The notes below the pieces were generated by a model. The model made no database searches. It saw only the letters and a program-made list of their open reading frames with translations, and was not told the DNA's origin. From assembly GCF_963259705.1 (NCBI RefSeq), contig NC_081847.1, positions 72,933,754 through 72,997,753 of the forward strand: 64,000 nt of DNA, read 5' to 3'. This document shows positions 54,179 to 64,000 of the stretch, piece by piece. Each line of letters begins with the position of its first letter. Within the stretch, counting starts at the first letter, position 1. Both the position numbers and the translations under genes were made by a program. Origin of the DNA: Myotis daubentonii (Eukaryota; Chordata; Mammalia; Chiroptera; Vespertilionidae).

Positions 54179-56375
54179 GAAGGAAAAATCTGTATCACAG
54201 ACCCCTGAGCTGGAGAGGTGGGTCCTCTCAGTGGTGGTTTGCCAGAGGAAGGTATTTATGAAAGGTGAGCAGTTCTCCAGGAGGATCAGAGGTATACACT
54301 GCAGAATAAGGGACACATCTATGTGAACACTGGGACCAGAGGTGTCATGGCACAACCAAGAGTTAAAGCACTTTCTGAAAGGAACGTCCTCTGCCAAGGG
54401 AAGTGCTGGGAGCTGTGATTAGACCAGACACTGCAAATCTTAAGGGGCATATTATGTGAAGATGATGGGGAAGCCACTGGATGGTCTCAAAAAGGGGAAA
54501 GGCATTTTAGAAACATGGCATTTAGAAGCAATTCTTCATTTTAGAAGAACTGCTCTTCCTACAGTAAAAATGAAGTTGAAAAGGCAAAATGGAAGCTGGG
54601 AAGCCAGGGAGCAGGCTGCTGCATTTGTCTAAAGCAGAGAAGAGAGAGGTCCAAAATAGAGTAACTTGTAGTAATGACCACATGCCTTTTTGTCTCTTTT
54701 TCTATGCTAATTAATTATGGAGATGAAGAGAAGGAACCAGATTCAAGAGATATTTAGGAGGAAGGATTGATAGGACTGCAAGATGTTGTGTGAGGAACAG
54801 CTAAACAAACCAGGGTCTATTCATTCTGCAGGGGAATATGCGAAGCCAACCCAGAAGCAGAAATGATTGGGTAAAGCCAGTCGCTTTACCCAATGAGCAA
54901 AGTTGCAAAGAAGTGCTATCTCCCATTTGTGCTTTCCAGTCAGGGTACAGACCTCGCCAGAAGAGCACCAAGAAGTGCCACGCTGATACTGGATGATTAC
55001 CTTGCAAGGATTCCGTGAAGAGGATCCAAGTAAAGGTTGGACCAGCTGGCCTCCAAGGACCTACAATGCTAACAGGCCTATGAACAACAGGCAGTTCATT
55101 TGTCTCCTCTAAGACTAGCTCTTACAACACTTTAGGTCTGGTCCCTGACTATATCTGCCACAACTTACACACGATGATCTGGGCTCTCTGCCCAAAATAT
55201 GTCCATCACCCCGCCTGTCTTACTCCCTATATTTCCATGAACTTGTCAGGGTATATTTTAATTATCTTTTCTGTGTTCATCAACTCCTGTGAGACTGTGA
55301 TATGATACATCATATCAGGGATCATGTCTGACTCATTTTTACTTCCAAGAACCTATCACATGGCCAGGTGCTATTGAGTGGATGAGCAGACTTAGCTTGT
55401 TTTTAATGTTGCATAGCATTCCATTTTATGAATGTACCAGTGTGAAGCTGTACACCCCCACAATTCTGAAATCAGGCAGACCGAGGAGATGTAGCACAGA
55501 GTTATCAGAAGAGCCCCTTCATTTATTTTATTTTTTTTGTGAGCGATATCTATCAAAAACACCATAATTTGCCTTTTGAATGATTCCTAGAAGTGAATAC
55601 AAATTTATGAACATAAACTCAGAAGTTTCTTCTTTAAAAAAATGTGAAGCAGGACTGAGCTCTTGGTAAGTAATGTACGTTTTTAGAATTCAACATCTCA
55701 GTGGGAAATGCAGGTCTCAGTTCCTCTGACTGACAGCTCCTAATGACAGTAATAAACCAAGGTGCCCCCATAGGCCAAACAGATGTTTTGAGTTGACAAA
55801 GGGGACCAAACACTGCCCTAGTAGTTATCGCTCTGTTTTCTAACTGCTGAACCCTGTTTCAAGGCCTCAGCTATAATATGTATGTGCGTTATCATCAAAT
55901 AAATGAATGTACAGACGGCAGGAACATGTAGCCCAATAAAATCAGAAAGAGGATATTCTCAATGTGCAGATGAAGGCAGATAGGAGTTCTGACTGCTTCA
56001 CTAAAATACTTCAAAGCAAATTCAGAATGAACTGGAGTGGAGGGAGATGGTGAACAAAATAAGAGAGGGATGTAGCAATTAAAGTTAATTACTCTTGTTA
56101 CCATGGTAGCAACCCAGAACCAGGAGAATTAAACACATTCAAGGTGAATCCCAAATAGGGCTATGTGCTTTCCTTCACCAAGTACCTGAGAGCAGGCAAT
56201 TATTTAACAGAATTAAACTCCATTGTTAACCCACTTTACCCCAAAGACAATCTTCCTCTTCGATCAGTTCCAGACTGTAACAGAACAAGTGTTATCTGAA
56301 TCCTAAGATCTTATACCCATATTTGCACTGGCCATTCTTCCAGGATGGCCAATCAGGTGGATGTTGCTTGGGGCC
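54179..56375. other. Unique sequence with old-repeat traces
   Basis: 54400-54700 (CTTAAGGGGCATATTATGTG, GAAGCCACTGGATGGTCTCA, GAGGAACAGCTAAACAAACC-like words) belongs to the same ancient dispersed class as 17281. The rest shows no gene or named repeat. Poly-T near 55530. Confidence 0.35.
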
Positions 56376-56379
56376 CCCA

Positions 56380-56467
56380 GAAGCTGGCCTTGAGGTAAGG
56401 ATTCAAGTGCAAGTAGTTTATTCAGAGAGGGAGGTGGGAGGAAATCAGGCTGTCATCCTCACCCCCC

Positions 56468-56510
<43 letters not shown>

Positions 56511-56650
56511 TGACAGTCCTCCTCCCTGAGACTCCCCAAGGAGGAGTTTCTCACAGAAGGTCCAATGTCACCTTAGATTCCTATCTGACCCACCCCAATG
56601 ACTTCAATTTAGGTGGCTGACCTGGACATCCCTCAGGTCACGTATGCCCT
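56380..56650 (+). repeat. Possible fourth copy of old repeat Q, with (CA)n
   Basis: ATTCAAGTGCAAGTAGTTTA and TTCAGAGAGGGAGGTGGGAG match the start of repeat Q at 24508. A CA microsatellite follows. Confidence 0.4.
56469..56508 (+). repeat. (CA)20 microsatellite
   Basis: About 20 uninterrupted CA units. Confidence 0.97.
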
Positions 56651-57819
56651 GCTGCTGACACTTCTCTGGACTTTTTTATATTTGGGGGTTTGTGTGTGTA
56701 CCTCATCCTCCCACTTCCTTTCTTCTTTCCTCTAGTAGAGGGATCTCACAGAGGAGTTGGCTGAACTCCTAAGGTCTAGTATTATTATGAGTATTTTTTT
56801 ACACACCTCTTCTAGAAAACATACATGCTCAGAAAATGATTGAATGAGGAAAGGGGACAATTTACGTTGTACCTGGAACACCCTACTCTCCAGGCCTGTG
56901 GCAGAAACTAACAAGTTGGCTACATGCTTTCTTTTCCTGTGATGAATTCTCTCCTAGGCATCCAGATGCTCTTACCTAAGCCCTTCGCTTCTTTTGAGCC
57001 TGCCTAAGGATCATCAGACATGTTTAACCCCAAATGTGAACCATGTTCAATTTCTTTTGTAGGAGACGCCTAACATCCATGAAATCAATGTAAGTGAACA
57101 CAAAGAAGTGAGGGGGAAGAATGGTCTCATTTACCTATTTCTGTAAGCCAAGTATGTGTCAGACTCAGCTCTGACCCAGCTGGGACCACAGTCACCCAAA
57201 ATGTATGAATCACGTGAGGCTGTTTTTCTATAAATTGTTATTCATCAAACAGAGCATTTTTCTCCAGAGTTCTTCTGACCTCCATTTCCCACTCCAGCTT
57301 CCCTTTCGTCTTGGGAAAATGAGGGTCTTTCCTCTCTGGGCTTCAAGTCCAGCTCCTGGTCAGATTGAATAGTTAGCTCTGGCTTGGGCTTGAGCCATGA
57401 ACATGAGCAATGCCTATAGCTTACTACCTGGAAGAACTCATCCTAGGCAAGCACAAGTCCCCAGGCTTCCCTGAGTACACTGGGCAACAAGAGGAAATTC
57501 AAGTAACTCATCTCCACTTCTAAGACTGAAGCTGTTGAGACCCCTTGCCCTGCTCAGGATGTACAGGAAATGAATTCACCCCAGATGGTTCAACTGAAGG
57601 GACCTTACTAGACGACTTACATCAGTACTTCATTCACTGTTATGGCTGCGTAATACTCTTTGGTATGGCTATATCACAATCCCCTTAATTCTTTGCTTTG
57701 TAAGCTGGTGGTTCCCAAAGGTGGTCTCCAGACCAGCAGCGGCAGCAATCCTGGGAACTTGTTGAAAATGCAAATTCTCAGGCCCACCTGCCCTTCATGG
57801 AAGCTGGTTTTTAACGAGC
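56651..57819. other. Unique sequence
   Basis: No gene. 57700-57830 (GGTGGTCTCCAGACCAGCAG, TTAACGAGCCCTCCAGGTGA) resembles an old MER5-type hAT element. Confidence 0.4.
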
Positions 57820-58140
57820 CCTCCAGGTGATTCTGATACATACTCAAGTATAAGGCATAGATGAACCCTAAAAACATTATACTAAGGGAAAGACTCCAGA
57901 CACAAAGGTCACATGTATAATTCCTTTTATATGAAATATCCAGAATAGGAAAATCCATAGAGAGAGAGAGATTAGTGGTTACTAGAAGATGGGGAAAGAC
58001 TAAGGTGTTGTGGGGTATGAAAAAGTTCTGAAACTAGAGGTGATGTTCATACAATGTTATGAATGCATTAAATGGCACCGAATTGTACATTTTAAAATGG
58101 TTAATTGTATCTTGTGTGGATTTTGACTCTATAAAAAAAG
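57820..58140 (+). mobile_element. LINE-1 3' end fragment
   Basis: GATGAACCCTAAAAACATTA, AGACACAAAGGTCACATGTA, AGATTAGTGGTTACTAGAAG and AATTGTACATTTTAAAATGG are old L1 3' words in order. Confidence 0.85.
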
Positions 58141-58347
58141 TTTAGGAGGGAAACAAGGCTGGAAAGACAGACATAAGCTAGCAATAATAGGAACAGCTGC
58201 TGAGGAAACAAGGAGAGGGTACAGGTGTAGTAATAGCAAAGCCCAGAATGAAATGGAACCATGGAGGAGGGAAGACCAAGCCGGCAGTAGGCATGGAAGG
58301 GCGCAACTCATGCCAGACACATGGCACCCACTTAGGGAAAAAAGGAA
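58141..58347. other. Unique sequence
   Basis: A/G-rich, with no feature recognised. Confidence 0.4.
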
Positions 58348-58998
58348 TCTATACTAATAAAATGGTAATATGCTAATTAGACTGGGAGACCTTCCAGGAG
58401 ACCTTCCGGACATTCTTCTGGACAAAGCCATGGTGGCAGGGCCGAGGTAGAGGCGGTTAGAGGCCAAGAGGGGAGGGCAATTGTGGGTGATCAGGCTGGT
58501 GGAGGGCGGGACCACTGGGGGTAAGCAGACCAGCAGGGGGGCCAGTTGGGGGCAAGCAGGCCATCAGTGGGGTTCAATTGGAGGTGATCAGGACAGCGGG
58601 GGCGGGGGGGCAGTTTGGAGTGAACAGGCTAGCAGGGGGGCAGTTGGGGGTTAGCAGGCCAGTGGGGTGGGAAGGTGGGGGCAAGCAGGTCAGCAGGGGA
58701 GGGCAGTTGGGGGTGATCATGCTGGTGGGGGCAAGCAGGTCAGCGACGGGGGGCAGTTGGGGGTGAGCAGGCCGGCATGCAGAGTGGTTAGGATCAATCA
58801 GGCAGGCAGGCAGGCAGGTGAGCAGTTAGGAGCCAGGAGTCCTGGATTGAGAGAGGGATGTCCAACTGCCAGTGTAGGCCCGATTCCTGTAAACCGGCAG
58901 TAGGACATCCTTCGAGGGGTCCCAGATTGGAGAGGGTACAGGCCGGGCTGAGGAACACCCCTTCCCCTGTGCACGAATTTCGTGCACCGGGCCACTAG
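58348..58998 (+). mobile_element. Helitron A of a tandem pair, with minisatellite
   Basis: It starts TCTATACTAATAAAATGG after an A. It ends with hairpin TGCACGAATTTCGTGCA, then CCGGGCCACTAG. The interior (about 58490-58800) holds about 9-10 units of 30-40 bp built from GGGGGCAGTTGGGGG and AGCAGGCCAG words. No transposase. Confidence 0.92.
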
Positions 58999-59316
58999 TC
59001 TATAACAATAAAAGCATAATATGCAAATAGACCAAACGGCGAACAGTGGAATGACTGTTCAGACGACCATGCTATGACACCCACTGGCACCAGGCCAGCC
59101 AAGGCAGGTGTGATGCGATTGGTTGGGGGCCCAGCCATCACCCCATGATGGCCCCACAGAGGGACGCCCAGGCAACCAGCCAGGCAGTGCTGCAGCAGGT
59201 GGGCAGAGCATCCCTCTGCGGGCGATCACGGGGCTCCTAGACTATGAGAGGGCACAGGCCGGGCTGAGGGACCCCCCAACCCCCGGGTGCATGAATTGTG
59301 TGCACCAGGTCTCTAG
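58999..59316 (+). mobile_element. Helitron B of a tandem pair
   Basis: TCTATAACAATAAAAGCATA begins immediately after the CTAG of Helitron A. The body includes GCTATGACACCCACTGGCAC, and the 3' end is GTGCATGAATTGTGTGCAC, then CAGGTCTCTAG, followed by T. The outer A/T insertion context is shared by the pair. Confidence 0.9.
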
Positions 59317-59716
59317 TAGGGAATAAAACTCTGAGTCTCTCCTTTCCCTCCTCTGATCATGGTCATTGGCCAAACCCAAGCAGAAGCCACAGGGTACCAG
59401 AGCCAGGTAATGCAATCCATAGATGTCAACCTGACATGGCACAGCGCATGATAGAAATGTGTGCAAACAGAACTAGGGGAGTGGATGAGCCAAACACAGA
59501 CTAACCAGCGTCTGACCCAATTTTAGCCAGTTTTCTTCAAAGGCCAAATAAATCCCCCTTTCAAAGTGTGTGCAGGAAGATGTGCTTCGAAGGAACCAAT
59601 TCTCAAATCCAGTCAACACTGAGAATCCTAAGAAGCTACAGGACAGAATTCTCAGAAGCTGACCTATTAGCCACGGCAACCAAGAAGAGAAAGCTTTCAT
59701 TAAAAGCAGTCTCACT
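59317..59716. other. Unique sequence
   Basis: No feature recognised. Confidence 0.4.
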
Positions 59717-59853
59717 GCCCTGGCCAGTTTGGCTCAGTGGCTGTGGGAGACAACCAGTTGATGTGTCTCTCTCACATCGATGTTTCTCTCTCTCTGTCCC
59801 TTTCCCTTCCTTTCTCTCTCTAACCAATCATACAAACATATTTAAAATAAAAC
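59717..59853 (+). mobile_element. Ves-type SINE lacking the B-box region
   Basis: The head GCCCTGGCCAGTTTGGCTCA, then GTGG, is followed directly by CTGTGGGAGACAACCAGTTG, TCTCTCTCACATCGATGTTT and an A-rich tail. Relative to the copy at 50694 about 90 bases (end of the A-box region, B box and downstream) are missing. CAGTCTC flanks both sides (59707-59713, 59854-59860). Confidence 0.88.
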
Positions 59854-61028
59854 CAGTCTCTCCATGCTGCTGCCCTGCTACAAGCAGTCCTTTGTGGTCT
59901 CTGGCTGCCTCCCTGAGTCACAGAATACTTCCCACCCACAGAGAAACAAAGCACAGCCACTGCCACCTGGTACATCACCCTCGAACAATCCCAGATGCAT
60001 TTATCATTTTCCCATGGCCCTGACCTTCTGATTTCACTCAGGAGGCTTCTTTAAAACAGGACCTTGTCCACACATGCCTGCAAAAGCAGCGCCAGTGCGA
60101 AGCAGAACAATCTCGGTCTGTCTGGCCCACGACCCTGACACACTCAGCTCCCATGTTGTGCGAAGGCACAGGCGGAGGTGATTTCAGGCTGCTGTGGCTG
60201 CCGCCACTGCTGCTGTTTAAAAGCCACCTCCCCGGGTGCCAACCATAATTAGTTGTTCTGTTCCACTGAGGACCCTATCAAAAGCCACTGCAGGGGATGG
60301 TTTGCCAGATCATTGCTTCTCATTGGTTCTACGTTACCAAGAAAACACAGAAAATCACATTAATCAAGGAAAGGGAACTTTGGACTAAAACCTTGAGGAG
60401 TCACTGCAAAGCAGGCCCCAGAGAAAAGGCCTCCCCCTGCCCGACCACCCAGCAAATGAAATGAAACCGCAGACAGCCCAAAGCCGACATGCCATCCCTT
60501 TCACTGGGTTTTCAGCCCCAGGTTTAAGAGATTTGATTTATTAAAGTTTTTAAACATTAACCTCTTAGATGAATTTCTTAGCCAACACTGATGAATTTCA
60601 CCCATCCATCATCATGCTTTAATGTGACATGGCGCTTGCAAAGCACGTATGTTTCAACTTGGTTCAAAATTAAGTAGAAAGGAATGAAGGGGAAATCCTC
60701 AGAATTTTGGTATCTCAGAGCCTGTACACAAAATACACAAACAACTAATATCCTCTAAATCCTGGCTACCTGCTATGAAAGGTAACGAGGAGGGGGACTA
60801 GAACAAACATTACAGAAATACCCTTTGTCTTTTCCTCCTTATTTCCCTTGAAAAGCTCTTATTTATCCTTCAAAACCCAATTCATAAATTACGTTTTCTT
60901 TGTGCTCTTCCCTAACCATTGTGTCCCCTTTGAGTCTATTGCTGCTCTTTTCACACTATTGTAACTTTTATACATATCTGTCATCTAAACTCTGCGTATG
61001 AGATGAGAGCAACCATTTTCTACCCTGC
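59854..61028. other. Unique sequence, part possibly conserved
   Basis: No repeat named. 60180-60400 and 60540-60690 are repeat-free and word-diverse, candidate conserved elements. No exon is supported. Confidence 0.35.
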
Positions 61029-61412
61029 TGTCTTAGTAAGTTTGGGCTAACCCTACCATAGACTGCATGGCTTAAATAGGCATTTATTTCTCACAGTTCT
61101 GCAGGCTGGGAAGTCCAAGATAAAAAGTGCCAGCACATGCAGGTCCTGGTGAGAGCTCTCTTCCTAGCTTGTAGATGGCCATCTTTTCATTGTGTGCTCA
61201 CATGGCCTCTCCTGAGTGCACGAACAGAGAGAGATAAAGGTCTTCCTCTTTCTACAAGGGCACCAATCCCATCACAAGGGCCCCACCCCGATGACCTCAT
61301 CTGAATGTAATCACTTGCCAAAGGTCCCACTTCCAAATACCATTACAGTGGGGGGGTTTAGATTTATCCAGCGTATGGATATTGCGGGCACACAAACATT
61401 CAGCCTTTAACA
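61029..61412 (-). repeat. MaLR LTR (MST/MLT1 type), reverse
   Basis: TGTCTTAGTAAGTTTGGGCT, TTATTTCTCACAGTTCTGCA, GGCTGGGAAGTCCAAGATAA, CATGGCCTCTCCTGAGTGCA, AAGGGCACCAATCCCATCAC and CAAATACCATTACAGTGGGG are the complement of a complete MaLR LTR. Confidence 0.9.
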
Positions 61413-62534
61413 CCTGTTTACTTCCTAAGGCTGTTAGGGTCAAAGAAGATGAGTTTAAGTAAGTGGGACTGTGAACTTTGTACATGTTAGACCACATGGA
61501 AAGAGGCAACATCCTAGGCATGCAGGAGCAACAAGTATAGCAGCAGCCTCAGTCCCTGAGCACTGGCAAAGGACAGCAGACACACCATCTTGGACTTTTA
61601 TGTGAGGGAGAAATAGACTTTGTCTTTATTACATCACTGTCATTTTGAGTTTTCTTAGAGCAGCTGAAATTCTATCTCAACTAATACAATTTCAAATACA
61701 TTTCCATTTAGCTTTTGACTCCACAGCCCCACCACTATGGGGAACAAAGAAGGTCATTTTCAACCCCATTCACCTCTCCCAATATAATGCAGGTGAGTAC
61801 CCAGGTGAGGTAAGCCCTAGCTTTCAATCAGTAAAGCTAAAAATTATAAAAATGCCTGCAGAACTATACGCCAAAGACCTCTATTATTACCGTATCACTA
61901 TGTCAAAATTGAAAGGCATGTAAGATTTCTCCAGAGAGGCCATCCATAATGCATTGCAGAGCTGTGTAGGTGTTTTATGAAATGTGTTTTATTCAATCTA
62001 GAATATACAACACTAACATTATTGAAAGAAATTGAGAGTCTGTTCATCTCCTTTTAATATGTTCATTATTCATGTTATAGTCCTTTAACAAAAAAATAAA
62101 GTCATATACATATTCAATTTAATTTAAAATTTTATTTTAGTTGCTATTCATCTTGGGTGTCCAATGAAGAAGAAATATCCCCTTATTATTCTTATATTAG
62201 TTTCTGACAGTTCAATTTCTCTGACTGCTATGCCTCAGACAACCTCCACTGAAAAAGCATATAGGTAATTGCTTTGATCAAAATTTCATGCCAAATATTT
62301 TAGATTCCATGTAGACTGCAGCCTCTGAACAGAAACACATGGTACCAGAGCCCATGGAGCCAAGCCTAAGGAAAGTTTCTCCATCCAAAACATGGATGCC
62401 TAGATCCCACTCCAGAGTGTCCAGTGTAACCCATCAGGGATGCTGGGCATGGAGCAAGAACCACTGACCTACTAGCTTGATGGGGAGTGGTAAAAGGGGT
62501 TCTGGACCTAGAAAGGGGATCCCTGGTTTATACC
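61413..62534. other. Unique AT-rich sequence
   Basis: No gene. 62370-62460 (CAAAACATGGATGCCTAGAT, ACTCCAGAGTGTCCAGTG) may be an old MER5-like fragment. Confidence 0.35.
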
Positions 62535-63262
62535 ATTTTGTTGTTGTTGTTTATTGAGATATTCCCTTACCATACAACTTACTCATTTAAAGCATACAAT
62601 TCAATAGCTTTTTCTATGTTCACAGAGTTGTGCAACCATCACAATCCATTTTAGAACATTTAATTACACCAAAGAGAAACCCCACATCCCTGAGCTTTCA
62701 CTCTCCCTCAATTTCCCCATCACTGATCTAGCCTTAGGGAACCACTAATCCACTTTCTGTGTCTATAGATTTGCCTATTCTGGACATTTCCTACCAATTA
62801 AACCATACAATATATGGTCCCTGTTGACTGGCTTCTTTCATTTAACATTGTTTTCAAGGTTCATCCATGTTGTATCATATATCAGTATTTTATTCCTTTC
62901 CATGGCTGAATAATATTCCATTTATGGACATGCCACTGTTTATTTAGCCACTCATCAGTTGATGGATGTTTGGGTTGTTTTTCATTTTTTGGCTACTGTG
63001 AATCATCTTGCTACGAGCATTCATGTACAAGTGTTTGTGTGGATATATGTTTTCATTTCCTTGGACTGGAACTGCTAAATCATGTGGTATCTCTACCGAT
63101 AACTATTTGAAATACTGCCAGATTGTTTTCCAAGGTAACTGCATCATTTTACATTCACACCAATGGAATGTGAGGGTTCTAATTTCTCCACATCCTCTCC
63201 AACACTTGTTATTTATCTGTCATTTTTATTACAGCTGCCCTATTGGGCACTCCCCACCTACT
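62535..63262 (-). mobile_element. LINE-1 fragment, reverse
   Basis: AAGCATACAATTCAATAGCT, GAACCACTAATCCACTTTCT, ATGGCTGAATAATATTCCAT, TCAGTTGATGGATGTTTGGG and GATTGTTTTCCAAGGTAACT are the complement of an old L1 3' region. The frames are decayed. Confidence 0.88.
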
Positions 63263-63507
63263 TCCTGTGAGATCACTAATTTCTTTTCTTTCTGACAGCT
63301 CTCAGTTTCCTTGTCTGTAAGATGAAATATGGAGAGTACTTAGTTTAACCTACGCATGGTGGGCACAGGTGAGGTCATTAATGAAATCCCAGTAGCTATG
63401 ATCAGGTGAGGAGTTAAAAAGAGCAAGACCAGAGAAAGGGGAAAAACTCGTCAAGTCAGTTATTTCTGTCCAATGGAGGAGACATTGTCAAGGTCTACCA
63501 CCTAGAC
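63263..63507. other. Unique sequence
   Basis: No feature recognised. Confidence 0.4.
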
Positions 63508-63744
63508 CAGTGATGGTGAACCTATGACAGGCGTGTCAGAGGTGACATGCGAACTCATTTTTTTGGGTTGATTTTTCTTTGTTAAATGGCATTTAAATAT
63601 ATAAAATAAATATCAAAAATATACATCTTTGTTTTACTATGGTTTCAAATACCAAAAAATTTCTATATGTGACACGGCACCAGAGTTAAGTTAGGGTTTT
63701 TCAAAATGCTGACACGCCGAGCTCAAGAGGTTTGCCATCACTGA
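63508..63744. mobile_element. hAT-type MITE
   Basis: It begins CAGTGATGGTGAACCTATGA and ends AGAGGTTTGCCATCACTG, giving 16-bp terminal inverted repeats with two mismatches. The interior is AT-rich (TTGTTAAATGGCATTTAAAT) with ACACG words near both ends. ACCTAGAC precedes it and TCCTAGAC follows after two extra bases, a near 8-bp duplication as hAT transposons make. It encodes nothing. Confidence 0.82.
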
Positions 63745-64000
63745 GTCCTAGACCAACCAGCATCTGCTCACTTAAATATGATTGGGCAAGTTACATAGTT
63801 TTTGAACCCCAATCTTTTTCAAGTCTTTAAAGGGGTGTGATAAGGTTTACCCTACACAGTGGAAGGTAACGTTTAGGTGAGATCACATGAATAAAGCACC
63901 TGGTACTTGACAAAGCAGGTAACCATCAGTTTTATTCTCGTTCACTTTCTTTTCCATAAGAGAAAAGGAAAGGCTCTAACGGAACAGCATCATGGGGTTG
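63745..64000. other. Unique sequence
   Basis: ATAAAGCACCTGGTACTTGA is weakly MIR-like. No gene is seen. Confidence 0.35.

Noticed and set aside
56097..56113. Second X-box-like palindrome (GTTACCATGGTAGCAAC)
   Set aside because: The spacing between half-sites is five bases, outside the 0-3 allowed for RFX X-boxes.

Overview
This window is vertebrate, specifically mammalian, non-coding DNA. The repeat content points to a vesper bat (Vespertilionidae, Myotis-like). Three things support that. There are tRNA-derived Ves-type SINEs. There are many short Helitrons with the vesper-bat signature: a 5' end like TCTATACTAATAAAAG, a 3' hairpin like TGCACGAATTTCGTGCA, and a CTAG end. There are also hAT and mariner-type MITEs together with recent LINE-1 derivatives. 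These sit over the usual mammalian background of MIR, L2, MaLR LTRs and old L1. I see no convincing host protein-coding exon, rRNA or tRNA gene. The longer stop-free stretches are explained by repeats or by chance. Host-gene promoters, operons and ribosome sites do not apply.

Layout. 1-410 is CA/TG-rich simple sequence. 411-5014 is a nested mobile-element complex: a Helitron (411-979 and 3988-4042) is split by a betaretrovirus-like endogenous retrovirus with three LTRs (980-3987), and a second Helitron (4042-5014) follows head to tail. 5038-6819 is a 5'-truncated L1 in reverse with a perfect 14-bp target duplication, and it holds a 281-bp TA-type MITE (5426-5706). 7419-9815 is a full-length, reverse-oriented, ORF1-only LINE-1 derivative (HAL1-like) with a 13-bp target duplication. 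9.8-24 kb is mostly unique or ancient-repeat DNA with three more Helitrons (17794, 19009, 23289), MaLR LTRs and microsatellites. 24.5-28.1 kb carries three copies of one unnamed old repeat and a MaLR LTR. 30.3-32.5 kb holds L1 and Ves pieces. 34.4-38.4 kb holds four copies or partial copies of another unnamed repeat. 44-46.9 kb is old LTR-like and Tigger DNA. 47-52.5 kb is an old L1 broken by other sequence, by two Ves copies and by a second HAL1-like element (48003-50273, forward). 58348-59316 is a tandem pair of Helitrons. 59717 is a Ves SINE lacking its internal promoter. The end holds a MaLR LTR (61029), a reverse L1 (62535) and a hAT MITE (63508).

The most interesting signals are: (i) the three-LTR provirus with one 6-bp target duplication, a triplicated leader with three splice-donor-like sites, and an intact primer-binding site and polypurine tract but almost no coding sequence; (ii) the two HAL1-like elements, which share the same two ORF1-breaking lesions, suggesting a source already unable to make its own ORF1 protein; (iii) the exact two-heptad (42-bp) duplication in the coiled coil of one copy. 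Family names come from recognising consensus wording by eye. No database search was run.
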